Part shown: piece by piece, positions 1 through 8,480 of the stretch
How the letters are laid out: each line of letters starts with the position of its first letter
Position numbering within the stretch: the stretch's first letter is position 1
From: Actinomycetota bacterium
GTDB lineage: Bacteria > Actinomycetota > Actinomycetes > S36-B12 > UBA5976
Assembly (NCBI GenBank): GCA_009698575.1
Contig: WLPX01000001.1
Coordinates: 478,158-542,157 of the forward strand
Reading direction: 5' to 3'
DNA length: 64,000 nucleotides
Notes under the pieces: model-generated
The model's input: the letters and a program-made list of their open reading frames with translations, nothing else
The model's database searches: none
What the model was told of the DNA's origin: nothing
Program-made: the position numbers and the translations under genes

Positions 1-966
1 GACACATATGCATTTGTTGACACTGTAAGCGCAACACGAGACATTGATATTTTGCGCGAGTTACTGGGCGATGAAAAACTTAATTGGCTAGGGAAAAGTT
101 ACGGAACATTTCTAGGTGCAACATATGCAGATCTGTTTCCAGACAAAGTTGGTCGCATGTTGTTAGATGGTGCAATCGATCCCACTTTGACGAATGAACA
201 ACTTTCCTACGGACAGGCCATGGGATTTGAGTTAGCCCTAAATAGATTCGTGGACGATTGCGTGACTAACGATGATTGCCCCCTTTCTGCAAGTGGGGCT
301 GCCGGTGTATCTGAAGTTAGCGATTTCCTCAATGCCTTAGATGAAAGTCCAGCAAAGCTGGACGACGGCAGATCGTTCACGCAAGCCATGGGAACTTTAG
401 GGGTTGTTGGCTCGCTTTATGACAAGCAGTATGGCTGGCCGGAATTGCGAAAAAACTTAGACCTGGCGTTTAGTGGTGATTTCTCTGGACTTTCTAGCAG
501 TGTTGATTTTTATACTTCTAGAAATTCAGATGGCACGTACAAAGACAATTCAAATGATGCGATTGCAGCCGTTAGTTGTTTGGATAGACCAGATCGAGCA
601 TCAGTAGAAAAGACCAGTGCCTTGGCTGCAGAATGGAAGTTAACTGCACCTAACTTTGGCGAGTACCTAGCGTGGAGCAATATTGGTTGTACCTATTGGC
701 AGACTGCAGCAACCGGATCACCAAGAGAGATTGCGACAGCTGGCACACCGACAATATTGGTCGTAGGTACTGTAAACGATCCGGCTACGCCGTATCAATG
801 GGCGCAAGCTCTTGCATCGCAACTTTCTAGTGGTGTGTTGCTGACCTTGGATGGAGATGGTCACACCGCCTACTATCAAGGATCAAAGTGCATCGATAAA
901 GTCGTTGATAACTATTTCTTAACAGGCGAAGCCAAAGATGGCGTTATTTGTTCTGATGGACCATAA
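1..966 (+). CDS. TAP-family alpha/beta-hydrolase peptidase, 5'-truncated
   Basis: The frame is open from base 1, so the gene starts before the window and about 321 C-terminal residues are visible. The nucleophile elbow GKSYGT (G-x-S-x-G) sits near the left edge, an acid-loop candidate lies in NDPATPYQWA, and the catalytic His is in GDGHTAYY close to the end. That order matches the tripeptidyl-aminopeptidase (TAP) group, whose C-terminal TAP-like domain follows the hydrolase core. Family members are usually secreted or lipid-anchored exopeptidases; whether this one has a signal peptide cannot be seen. The in-frame TTG at 52 is not a true start, because family-like sequence continues upstream of it. 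Confidence 0.85.
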   Translation, partial: DTYAFVDTVSATRDIDILRELLGDEKLNWLGKSYGTFLGATYADLFPDKVGRMLLDGAIDPTLTNEQLSYGQAMGFELALNRFVDDCVTNDDCPLSASGAAGVSEVSDFLNALDESPAKLDDGRSFTQAMGTLGVVGSLYDKQYGWPELRKNLDLAFSGDFSGLSSSVDFYTSRNSDGTYKDNSNDAIAAVSCLDRPDRASVEKTSALAAEWKLTAPNFGEYLAWSNIGCTYWQTAATGSPREIATAGTPTILVVGTVNDPATPYQWAQALASQLSSGVLLTLDGDGHTAYYQGSKCIDKVVDNYFLTGEAKDGVICSDGP

Positions 967-1035
967 GCCACGAATTAAATAGGCACTAATTGCATTAGAG
1001 TTGAATTATCGAACTGCAGATATGGAAGCAAGCTA

Positions 1036-1620
1036 ATGGATGACCAAGCAACCAATTATCGTCAAACCGCATGGATTTTGATGATCGGTGGCTTCATAGG
1101 TATTGCTGCATCTATTGAATTAATTGTTCAAAAGATTGCAGTTCTGAGTAATCCTGATTTTGTGGCTAACTGCGACATAAATCCTGTACTTTCGTGTGGC
1201 TCGGTAATTAACACGGCACAAGCAGCTATCTTTGGATTTCCAAACCCAGTACTTGGTGTCATTGGCTTCACGATTGTAATTATGTTTGGTGCACTTTTGT
1301 TCGCTGGTGTTGAACTGCCAAGATCTATGTGGCTTGGCTTAAACATCGGTGCCTTAGCTGGAATGTTTTTAATAATCTGGCTGGTAGGACAGAGCCTTTA
1401 TGTAATTGGCGCTTTATGTCCGTGGTGCATGGTGGTGTGGGCCATTACGATTCCAATTTTTTGGCAAGTAACTACTGACAATCTTGCAAGCAACAGATTG
1501 AGTTTAGGTAAGAGCCTTTCCGAAATCATCGTCACCTTGAAGTGGATTCTTGTTGGTGCAAGCTACTTAATCATCATGGCTTTGATTTTTGTTCGCTGGC
1601 AAGACTTCTGGCTTAAGTAG
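1036..1620 (+). CDS. VKOR-family quinone-linked thiol oxidoreductase
   Basis: A 194-residue polytopic membrane protein of the vitamin K epoxide reductase family. It has the full cysteine set: a loop pair C46 and C54 and the active-site CPWC at C128/C131, with about four to five hydrophobic segments. Bacterial VKOR homologues reoxidise DsbA-like proteins and pass electrons to quinone, so it probably supports disulfide formation in exported proteins, which are abundant further along this window. It has no fused thioredoxin domain, so a separate DsbA-like partner is expected elsewhere. The ATG at 1036 is preceded by a purine-rich GGAAGC. Confidence 0.88.
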   Translation: MDDQATNYRQTAWILMIGGFIGIAASIELIVQKIAVLSNPDFVANCDINPVLSCGSVINTAQAAIFGFPNPVLGVIGFTIVIMFGALLFAGVELPRSMWLGLNIGALAGMFLIIWLVGQSLYVIGALCPWCMVVWAITIPIFWQVTTDNLASNRLSLGKSLSEIIVTLKWILVGASYLIIMALIFVRWQDFWLK

Positions 1621-1640
1621 TATTCAATTTTAAACTCAGC

Positions 1641-2324
1641 ATGACAAATTATGTGAAGCAGCTTCGAACTAAATTTGAAAAAGTAGCTGACAAAGAAGTT
1701 GCAGATGGTGCCGCTGCCTACATGCGAAACCAGTTTGAATTCCTGGGAATCAAAACTCCGTTGCGACGTGAACTTTGCAAAGATCTAGTCAGTGCCTCAA
1801 AGAACTTATCGGAAAAAGAAATAATTGTTCTCTGCAAGGAACTCTGGGCTCAGCCAGAGCGAGAGTTTCAATATGTTGCGTGCGACATATTGGCTAAGAA
1901 TGCCAAGCGGCTTTCACCTAGTTATATAAAACGAGACGCGAAATGGTTCATTACAAATAAGTCTTGGTGGGATTCAGTGGATTCGATTCAAACCTCAGTA
2001 GAGGTAGTTGTGGCCGCAAATCCAGAACTTGAAGCGACCATGTTTGAATGGATTAAGAGTAAGAACATTTGGCTAGTGCGGTCAGCCTTGATTCATCAAC
2101 TGACACTAAGAGACAAAACTAATAGCACTCGACTTTTTGCCTTATGCGAATTGCAGACTGAAGAAAAAGAGTTCTTTATTGCCAAGGGACTTGGATGGGC
2201 ACTGCGTAGCTATTCCTACATCGAACCAAAGGCTGTTAAGAAATTTATCAAGGATCATCCGGAGTTAACACCCCTTGCAAAGCGTGAGGGAATGAAGGCA
2301 ATCAACAGAAAATCCACTTCTTAA
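1641..2324 (+). CDS. DNA alkylation repair enzyme, AlkD-like HEAT-repeat glycosylase
   Basis: A 227-residue all-helical protein whose sequence follows the AlkC/AlkD-type DNA alkylation repair family: an N-terminal segment with FLGIKTPLRRE, then HEAT-like helices including WWDSVDSI, WLVRSALIHQ and GLGWALRSYS. AlkD-type enzymes excise bulky or positively charged alkylated purines without base flipping. The Trp/Asp of WWDSVD correspond to the DNA-facing active-site area. It follows the VKOR gene by 20 bases on the same strand and may be cotranscribed, though the functions are unrelated. Length is normal for the family. Confidence 0.87.
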   Translation: MTNYVKQLRTKFEKVADKEVADGAAAYMRNQFEFLGIKTPLRRELCKDLVSASKNLSEKEIIVLCKELWAQPEREFQYVACDILAKNAKRLSPSYIKRDAKWFITNKSWWDSVDSIQTSVEVVVAANPELEATMFEWIKSKNIWLVRSALIHQLTLRDKTNSTRLFALCELQTEEKEFFIAKGLGWALRSYSYIEPKAVKKFIKDHPELTPLAKREGMKAINRKSTS

Positions 2325-2360
2325 GTTTCGATTAGAATGACAAAGTTGCTCATGCAACAC

Positions 2361-2432
2361 GCCACCTTAGCTCAGGGGTAGAGCAACGCACTCGTAATGC
2401 GTAGGTCCAGGGTTCAAATCCCTGAGGTGGCT
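2361..2432 (+). tRNA. tRNA-Thr (anticodon CGU)
   Basis: A 72-nt cloverleaf. The acceptor stem pairs GCCACCT (2361-2367) with AGGTGGC (2425-2431), with T at the discriminator. The D-arm contains TAGCTCAGGGGTAGAGC, the anticodon stem ACGCA/TGCGT encloses loop CTCGTAA with anticodon CGT, and the T-arm is GGTTCAAATCC. It reads ACG codons. CCA is not encoded. The gene stands alone between the AlkD gene and the convergent flavoprotein gene. Confidence 0.96.
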
Positions 2433-2437
2433 CTGAT

Positions 2438-4471
2438 CTAAATTCCCCGGCAAACTCGCGCTGCATCCAAGATCGCAGAGTGAATCCCGCGACTACTAAT
2501 TGCATCGCCAATTCGAAATAGTTGAAATTTGCCTTCAGGATTTCTAACTACGGTCTGGGGTTTGCCACTTATCAAAGCCTCGATTAAAACTTCACCGCCA
2601 TTGCTAGAAAGCGAAACCAATTCGTCGTAAACGTCCGAAATCGCAGTCGTACCAGTTTCTGCAACCACTGCGTTAACGATGCGCGGCTCTTCCCAAGATT
2701 CATCTTCCATACCGAGGTAGGCCGTGAATGTGCCATCAGAATTCTTTTCAATTCGCTTTAGGTCTCGCAATACCGTGAATCTAACGCCAAGTGCGGAGAG
2801 CGATTTAAAGTAAGCCGACGCCACCATGCCACCAACATCTGTTGACATAGTGCGCTCAGGTGTTACAAATTCAACTTTTGCGCCAGAGCTGGCTAAGTTC
2901 TCTGCTAAATCTAAAGCCTGATTTCCGCCGTGATCGTCATAAACCAAAACATCACCCGATAACCGCTTCGATCCAGACAGCACATCCCAACTTTCAACTA
3001 CGTGCTGGTTGCCTGGAATCTCTATTGCCTTTGGCATGCCACCAGTAGCAACAACAATCACGTCGAATTTGGCTACTAATAAGTCTGAACTATCAACATA
3101 GCTATTCAATTTCACAGTAACCCCGAGGCGTTTTAGTTCCTGGGTTCGCCAGTCAATGATTCCTTGCAGATCGCGACGTCGAGGCGAGCGAATGGCAATG
3201 TTTACTTGGCCACCAAGGGAATCATTAGCTTCAAACAGTGTGACAGTGTGTCCTTTTTCTGCCAAAGTTCGGGCAGCTTCTAATCCACCAGGGCCACCAC
3301 CAATGACTGCAACTTTTTTAGCTTTGGCGGCTGGTTCAATTTCTTGCGGTAATTCCAATTCCCGACCCGTTGAAGGATTGTGAATACAAAATGCTGCGCC
3401 GGCTGTGTAAATGCCATCGATACACATACTCGCGCCAACACAAGGTCGAATTTGATCTTCAGTTTTGTTGGCGATCTTTGTTGGCAAGTATGGATCTGCA
3501 ATCAAAGCTCGCGTCATACCAACGAGATCAAGAATTCCGGCTTCGATGGCGTAACGAGCCGTTGGAACATCTGCAATCTTTCCCGCATGCATAACTGGCA
3601 CGTTTAACTTCTGCTTGATCTCGCCCATTAGTTCCAGGTGCGGCGCCGATGCCATTCCCATTATTGGGATCATGCGAGTTAGGCGAGCATCTGAATCGAT
3701 CGAGCCGCCCAAGGCGCTGATCACATCAACACCGCCATCAATAATATCCTGGGCAACTGTCAATAGTTCGCCAGTGCCAAGTCCATTCTCGCGCAGCTCA
3801 TCAAAACTCATTCGTGCGCTGATAATGAAGTCATCTGGCACTGCAGCTCGAATTGCTTTGATTACTTCAAGGGGATAGCGCATTCGATTTTCATGAGATC
3901 CGCCGTATTCATCAGTTCGCTGATTCCAAAATGGCGTCATGAAGGAATCCAGGTAGTGGCCATGAATCATTAAGTCGATGCCATCCATACCCGCAGATAC
4001 ACAGCGTTGGGCTGCCAGGACATAGTCATTCTTGATGCGATCTAAATCCCAGTCTTCGGCTTCTTTAGTGAACGAGCGATGCGCCCGTTCCCGAACAGCA
4101 CTGACAGAAATCGTTGGTAGCCAGTCACCTGAGTAACTGCTGCTGCGGTGGCCTAAGTGAGTTAGCTGAATCATGACTGCGGCGCCATGGTCGTGAACCT
4201 CGTCGGTGAGTAAACGTAGCCAATGTTCGGCTTCGTCTTTCCAGAGCTGTAAGTTTCCAAAAGCGGGCGCGCTTTCGCGGCTTACGATCGAACTGCCGCC
4301 AATCATGGTTAGGCCAACGCCACCTTTAGCTTTAGCAACGTGATACGCGCGGTAGCGATCTTTAGGTAATCCATCTTCGCTATAGGAAGGTTCGTGCGAA
4401 GTACTAACGATTCGATTGCGCAGCGTTAGGTTCTTGATTGTGAACGGTGTTAGCAGCGGATCTATCGACAT
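2438..4471 (-). CDS. OYE-type FMN/FAD oxidoreductase of the dienoyl-CoA reductase / N-methylproline demethylase class
   Basis: A 677-residue two-part flavoprotein. Residues 1-370 form an Old Yellow Enzyme TIM barrel (start PLLTPFTIKNLTLRNR; MIHGHYLDSFMTPFWNQRTD is the typical barrel signature). Residues 385-677 are a nucleotide-binding module with the dinucleotide fold AVIGGGPGGLEAA. Relatives include FadH, trimethylamine dehydrogenase and N-methylproline (stachydrine) demethylases. The linker carries C344, C350 and C362, but Ala347 occupies the place of the second cluster cysteine of FadH/TMADH. The RPCVGA...CIHNP linker looks most like the N-methylproline demethylase group, so oxidative N-demethylation is my preferred but unproven role. 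Start ATG at 4471 has a GAGGGA Shine-Dalgarno. Confidence 0.8.
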   Translation of the reverse strand: MSIDPLLTPFTIKNLTLRNRIVSTSHEPSYSEDGLPKDRYRAYHVAKAKGGVGLTMIGGSSIVSRESAPAFGNLQLWKDEAEHWLRLLTDEVHDHGAAVMIQLTHLGHRSSSYSGDWLPTISVSAVRERAHRSFTKEAEDWDLDRIKNDYVLAAQRCVSAGMDGIDLMIHGHYLDSFMTPFWNQRTDEYGGSHENRMRYPLEVIKAIRAAVPDDFIISARMSFDELRENGLGTGELLTVAQDIIDGGVDVISALGGSIDSDARLTRMIPIMGMASAPHLELMGEIKQKLNVPVMHAGKIADVPTARYAIEAGILDLVGMTRALIADPYLPTKIANKTEDQIRPCVGASMCIDGIYTAGAAFCIHNPSTGRELELPQEIEPAAKAKKVAVIGGGPGGLEAARTLAEKGHTVTLFEANDSLGGQVNIAIRSPRRRDLQGIIDWRTQELKRLGVTVKLNSYVDSSDLLVAKFDVIVVATGGMPKAIEIPGNQHVVESWDVLSGSKRLSGDVLVYDDHGGNQALDLAENLASSGAKVEFVTPERTMSTDVGGMVASAYFKSLSALGVRFTVLRDLKRIEKNSDGTFTAYLGMEDESWEEPRIVNAVVAETGTTAISDVYDELVSLSSNGGEVLIEALISGKPQTVVRNPEGKFQLFRIGDAISSRGIHSAILDAARVCRGI

Positions 4472-4496
4472 TTTCCCTCACATCTATATGGGAAAA
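4471..4496 (-). promoter_or_regulatory. inverted repeat over the Shine-Dalgarno of the OYE-type gene
   Basis: TTTTCCC (4471-4477) and GGGAAAA (4490-4496) are perfect 7-bp arms around a 12-nt loop. In the minus-strand mRNA the 3' arm contains the GAGGGA ribosome-binding site and touches the start codon, so the hairpin could mask translation initiation. It could equally be a DNA operator. This is a sequence observation only. Confidence 0.35.
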
Positions 4497-4573
4497 CCTT
4501 ACAAGCAATGGCAAGAACTTGGCGCAGACAGGTGTTGATTGCTTTAGATGATTAGCAGGCGTAACCTAAAATT

Positions 4574-5017
4574 ATGAGCAATCAAAAAGCTAATAGAGTT
4601 CTTGGCCTAGTGGTAGCGGCAATTTCAATTGTGGCTTTAATCGTGGTTTTGGCAGTAAAAGAACCAACACCACAATTGGATGCGAGTTCCCCAGAGGGAA
4701 CTGTTCAGCAGTACCTTCAAGCAATTACAGATCGAGACTTTGAGGCCGCAGTAACTTACTTAGCCACTGATACCAAATGTAAAGTAGAGGATTTTGATCG
4801 CGCATATATTCAAGACTCACTTCGAATTGCACTAGCGGATGTCTCGAAAACAGAAACCTCGGCATCAATTAAAGTCCGCATAGAAACTGCGAATGGCGAT
4901 CCATTTGGCGGAAGCTACTCAGACAATCAAGCATTTCGTTTAACCAAGAGCGATAGCAGTTGGAAAATTACCGGAATTCCGTGGCCGACTTATGACTGTG
5001 GCGGGGTGTTCAAGTAA
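4574..5017 (+). CDS. membrane-anchored NTF2-like (DUF4878-like) protein
   Basis: A 147-residue protein with one N-terminal transmembrane segment (about residues 9-27) and an exported domain. The domain begins SPEGTVQQYLQAITDRDFEAA, the helix that opens NTF2-like/DUF4878 domains, and ends with the strand WKITGIPWP. Such domains often act as small binding modules of exported actinobacterial proteins; no enzyme activity is implied. Two Cys (in KCKVED and YDCGG) might form a disulfide. Its stop overlaps the next start as TAATG, so it is translationally coupled to the repeat membrane protein. TAACCT lies six bases before the ATG without a clear Shine-Dalgarno, compatible with a leaderless transcript. 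Confidence 0.6.
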   Translation: MSNQKANRVLGLVVAAISIVALIVVLAVKEPTPQLDASSPEGTVQQYLQAITDRDFEAAVTYLATDTKCKVEDFDRAYIQDSLRIALADVSKTETSASIKVRIETANGDPFGGSYSDNQAFRLTKSDSSWKITGIPWPTYDCGGVFK

Positions 5018-6729
5018 TGTCGATAATTTTCTCGTTCTTACCACTTTTGATTTTGCTTGCCATAGTTGTATTAGTAGTTCGCAAAGTGTCGAATAAGTCA
5101 AAGAGTTCAAATACTTCGGCACAACCAGTGCGGTTATTCTTTCAATACGCACTTGCCTTTGGCTTATTCATAACGGTAACTGTTGGTCTATCCGGTTTGC
5201 TGGGGCGCGTCATTGACTCATCAAACATAGTCAGTGCCGATCAGAGTTCTTTGGCAAGCAACTTGGCATTTATTGTCGTAGGTGCACCACTATTGGCTGG
5301 AATCACGCTGTGGCTGCGCAAATCAATGGCACTTAATCCATCAGATGGCACCGGCTTTGTTCCTACTTTCTTTGCCACACTACTTTCCATAATTTCACTT
5401 TTAGTTTTTTTAACTTCTGCTATCTCAGCAATGCAAGCTACTTTAGATAACAAACCAATTCTCGGTGCGTCATTCGCGCGCGCAATAATTTGGGGAATCG
5501 CATTAGTTGTGATCTTAAGAATTGCTAATTCAGTAATACCAAAAAATGATTTTCGCATTCAGTACTTTGTTGGTTCATTGATTACTGCAATTGCAGCCCT
5601 GGTTGGCTTAATTAAGGTAATAAGCAATCTATTCTCAGCAATACTTTCACAATCAAATTTATTGGGAACCGATCAATCTGCAATTGTGACTACCGGAAAC
5701 AATGCCCTTGATGGATTTGTAATTTTGGTTACGTCAGGTGCGCTTTGGTTTTACTACTGGATTAAAAATGCAAATACCAAAACCAACGACACCATGTGGC
5801 TTTCGTACGTATTGGTTGCAGGTGTTGGTGGCTCACTAGTTCTGGCAGTTACCTCAGTAACCGTAACGATGTATCAGATTTTAGTTTGGGTGATAGGTAA
5901 TCCGGCATCGCAATTGTTATCGGAGCATTTCGCGAGTACCCCAGCTTCAGCAGCAAGTGCAATCGTGGGTTTACTTTCTTGGTGGTATCACAAGACGCTG
6001 TTGCCGCTTAATGCCGAAAGGTCCGAGACGCAACGGATTTATGAGTACCTGGTATCTGCAATAAGTTTGATTGCAAGTACGGTAGGACTTTCAATTGTGA
6101 TTGTGGCAATGATTGAAGCACTGACCAAATCGGTAATTGTTGGTGACAGCGCACTCAATACTTTGCTTGGCGCCGCCACAGTAATTCTTGTGAGCGGACC
6201 AGTCTGGTGGAGGTTTTGGAGTCGAATTCAAAGACTGGCCAAGTCATCTCCGGAAATTGAATTAAGTTCGCCAATTCGACGCATCTACTTATTCTTACTA
6301 TTTGGTGTCGGTGGGATTGTTGCAATTGTTTCGCTAATCACAGTGGTTTTCCAGATCTTTAATGGTTTATTAAGTTCATCACTTGGCAGTACGACAATTA
6401 ATGAAATGCGTTTTGCTTTGGGAATTCTGATTAGTACTGGAATCGTGGCTGCATACCATTGGGAAATTTATCGTCATGAAAAAGACGTTGAAGTTTCTTT
6501 CGGCACAGATACAAAGTCGATTTTGCTGGTGGGTCCGGTTGACCAGGAATTTGTCAGTGCCTTAAAGCATGCAACTGGTGCACACGTTACATTTTGGGAA
6601 CGCACAGACGCTAGTGAGATTGCTTGGCCGCTAGATCGAGTTATTGAACTAGTGCAGCAAGCTACAAGTGAACAACTGTTAGTTATTTTGGGAACTACCG
6701 GCGTAACCGCAATTCCAGTTACACACTAG
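5017..6729 (+). CDS. DUF5671-like polytopic membrane protein with six internal repeats
   Basis: A 570-residue protein with about thirteen hydrophobic segments. After an N-terminal TM (residues 5-22) there are six tandem units of about 65-80 residues beginning near residues 40, 114, 179, 260, 340 and 421. Each opens with an aromatic-rich helix such as RLFFQYALAF, RIYEYLVSAI or RIYLFLLFGV; several close with a Trp/Tyr cluster followed by basic residues (WWRFWSRIQR, WFYYWIK, WWYHK). This resembles DUF5671 domains, function unknown. Residues about 500-570 form a soluble alpha/beta tail. It overlaps the upstream anchored protein by one base, suggesting the two act together. Confidence 0.65.
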   Translation: MSIIFSFLPLLILLAIVVLVVRKVSNKSKSSNTSAQPVRLFFQYALAFGLFITVTVGLSGLLGRVIDSSNIVSADQSSLASNLAFIVVGAPLLAGITLWLRKSMALNPSDGTGFVPTFFATLLSIISLLVFLTSAISAMQATLDNKPILGASFARAIIWGIALVVILRIANSVIPKNDFRIQYFVGSLITAIAALVGLIKVISNLFSAILSQSNLLGTDQSAIVTTGNNALDGFVILVTSGALWFYYWIKNANTKTNDTMWLSYVLVAGVGGSLVLAVTSVTVTMYQILVWVIGNPASQLLSEHFASTPASAASAIVGLLSWWYHKTLLPLNAERSETQRIYEYLVSAISLIASTVGLSIVIVAMIEALTKSVIVGDSALNTLLGAATVILVSGPVWWRFWSRIQRLAKSSPEIELSSPIRRIYLFLLFGVGGIVAIVSLITVVFQIFNGLLSSSLGSTTINEMRFALGILISTGIVAAYHWEIYRHEKDVEVSFGTDTKSILLVGPVDQEFVSALKHATGAHVTFWERTDASEIAWPLDRVIELVQQATSEQLLVILGTTGVTAIPVTH

Positions 6730-7319
6730 CCAACTTTGAAAGTATGACCGTTCGCAGTGCCGTTAACTGATTCAGCGTAAGCCTTGCCACAAGCTTCAAG
6801 AGTTACTTGTTCAAAGCCAATGAAGTAAGGATGGTAGCCAGGTGCTTCTACTAGAACACTTGGGCTAACTACGTTGATCCGCATCCCACGTGGCATTTCA
6901 ATAGCAGCTGCGAGGACGAAGGACTCTAAAGCGCCATTGGCTAGTGAGGCAACAACACCGGTAGGAATTGGCGCGCGTTCTGTAATGCCAGAAGTCAAAG
7001 TGAAAGATCCGCCATCAGTTACAAAATCTAGACCTTGGCGAACAAGTTCAACCTGTCCTAAAACTTTGTCATCAATGCCCGCGTGATAGTCAGCCAACGT
7101 TAATTCCGACAGATCTTTGAAGGGAACTACGCCAGTTGCTGCAATAACTGCATCAACTTTTCCTACTTTTGCATACATTGCAGAAATTGATTTTGGATCC
7201 GTTAGATCAACTGATACTTCGCCGCTACGAGAGGCCTGGATGATTTCATTTCCAGCGGATAAGGCAGCAACAGCGCCAGATCCAAGTAGTCCGTTAGCGC
7301 CAACAATAAGGATCTTCAC
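6726..7319 (-). CDS. short-chain dehydrogenase/reductase (atypical SDR)
   Basis: A 197-residue Rossmann protein starting VKILIVGANGLLGSG. I chose the GTG at 7319 because a GGGAG Shine-Dalgarno lies 7-8 bases upstream; a longer reading to 7343 has no such support and adds residues before the first beta strand. The sequence follows a small SDR subgroup with GGSFTLTSG and INVVSP. The usual YxxxK catalytic pair is not visible in the expected place (SLANGALESFV), so the catalytic mechanism or activity may differ. Substrate unknown. It overlaps the stop of the convergent repeat membrane protein by four bases. Confidence 0.75.
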   Translation of the reverse strand: MKILIVGANGLLGSGAVAALSAGNEIIQASRSGEVSVDLTDPKSISAMYAKVGKVDAVIAATGVVPFKDLSELTLADYHAGIDDKVLGQVELVRQGLDFVTDGGSFTLTSGITERAPIPTGVVASLANGALESFVLAAAIEMPRGMRINVVSPSVLVEAPGYHPYFIGFEQVTLEACGKAYAESVNGTANGHTFKVG

Positions 7320-7350
7320 AATTTTCTCCCTGCAGTAGTTCAAGTTATCT

Positions 7351-7367
7351 GAGTCTAGAGCAGACTC
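7351..7367. repeat. short inverted repeat between two minus-strand genes
   Basis: GAGTCT and AGACTC form a perfect 6-bp hairpin with a 5-nt loop in the 72-bp gap between the kinase-like gene and the SDR. No T-run follows on either strand, so it is a weak terminator or operator candidate; GAGTCTAG recurs once more at about 7384. Confidence 0.2.
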
Positions 7368-7391
7368 GATTTCCAGTAATCAGGAGTCTAG

Positions 7392-8480
7392 TTATTGGTT
7401 TAGGGCTGGGATCGCGCCCAATCTAGTTACTGCCAAACCTAGTTCAGTTAAGGCAACAGTTGCTTCGCCCATAGTGCTTTGGGCACCAGATGCTGCTCCG
7501 AGTTGTTGGCCACTTAAGTTGCGATGGTGAATGGACTCCATAATCACCGCTAATTTAAAACAAGCTAGCGCTACACACTGATCTAAGTGCGAGATGTCGA
7601 GATTAGTTTGTTCGACGTAGCGATCTAGGACTTGTTGCCGGGTCCAAAAACCTTCGCCGCTTGTAACATCTTCGGCTACTGGAATCTTCTTTCGCAAAGT
7701 ATCAGTTGACTGACTCCAGTACACAAGCGAAATTGCTAAGTCCGAGATTGGATCACCCAACGTTGACATTTCCCAATCAAGTACTGCAACGATATCGCTA
7801 CTCGTGTTATCTAAAATCACATTGTCGATACGAAAGTCACCATGCACGATAGAGGTTGGCAGCGAATCGGGCACTTTGGCGATCGCAGTTTCCAACCAAG
7901 CATGTAGTGCTTCAATTTCCGGTAACTCTCGAGTCTTTGTGATCTGCCATTGTTCACCCCACCGTTTAACTTGTCGTTGCAAGTATCCGGCTGGTTTACC
8001 CAATTGATCCAAACCCGCAGCTACTGGGTCAATGGCATGTAGTCGAGCCAAGGTGTCAACAAGCTCTGCTGAAATTTCATTTGCTTGCTGCGCAGATAAC
8101 CCGGCAGCAGTTTTTGCAGATTCGATAACGCGACCATCAACAAAATCCATCAGCATAAACTTTGCTCCGATTACAGACTCGTCTTCGCAGTAACCGCGAG
8201 TAGTTGGCGTCGGAAATGAAACTGAATTCAAGCCAGAAAGAACACGAAATTCTCTGCCCATGTCATGTGCGGAAGGCATGATGTGACCAAGCGGTGGCCG
8301 ACGCAGCACCCAACTCGAATTATTCGCATCCGTTAGTTTGTAGGAAACATTCGATCGGCCACCCGCTAGCAGTGTTGCCTGTACTGGCATAGCCGCATCG
8401 AAGTTAGCAACGTTGTCTTGCATCCATTCGGTGAGCGCAGTTAAGCGCAACCCTGGTGGATCAACAACTTGCTCGGTCAC
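7392..8480 (-). CDS. APH-fold phosphotransferase, acyl-CoA-dehydrogenase-associated kinase
   Basis: A 362-residue aminoglycoside-phosphotransferase-fold kinase. It shows a Gly-rich nucleotide loop (LAGGRSNVSYKL, residues 38-49), the catalytic HGDFRIDN (H213, D215, N220) and the metal-binding DWE at 235-237. It resembles the kinase half of ACAD10/ACAD11 and the LvaA-type 4-hydroxyacyl-CoA kinases rather than drug-resistance enzymes. Its GTG start overlaps the stop of the acyl-CoA dehydrogenase gene (GTGA), which strongly implies a shared step: phosphorylation of a hydroxyacyl-CoA before elimination by the dehydrogenase. The substrate is inferred from context. Confidence 0.82.
   Translation of the reverse strand: MTEQVVDPPGLRLTALTEWMQDNVANFDAAMPVQATLLAGGRSNVSYKLTDANNSSWVLRRPPLGHIMPSAHDMGREFRVLSGLNSVSFPTPTTRGYCEDESVIGAKFMLMDFVDGRVIESAKTAAGLSAQQANEISAELVDTLARLHAIDPVAAGLDQLGKPAGYLQRQVKRWGEQWQITKTRELPEIEALHAWLETAIAKVPDSLPTSIVHGDFRIDNVILDNTSSDIVAVLDWEMSTLGDPISDLAISLVYWSQSTDTLRKKIPVAEDVTSGEGFWTRQQVLDRYVEQTNLDISHLDQCVALACFKLAVIMESIHHRNLSGQQLGAASGAQSTMGEATVALTELGLAVTRLGAIPALNQ

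Noticed and set aside
3280..3501. Extra minus-strand frame inside the OYE-type gene
   Set aside because: Shadow frame of a well-supported gene with no start signal.
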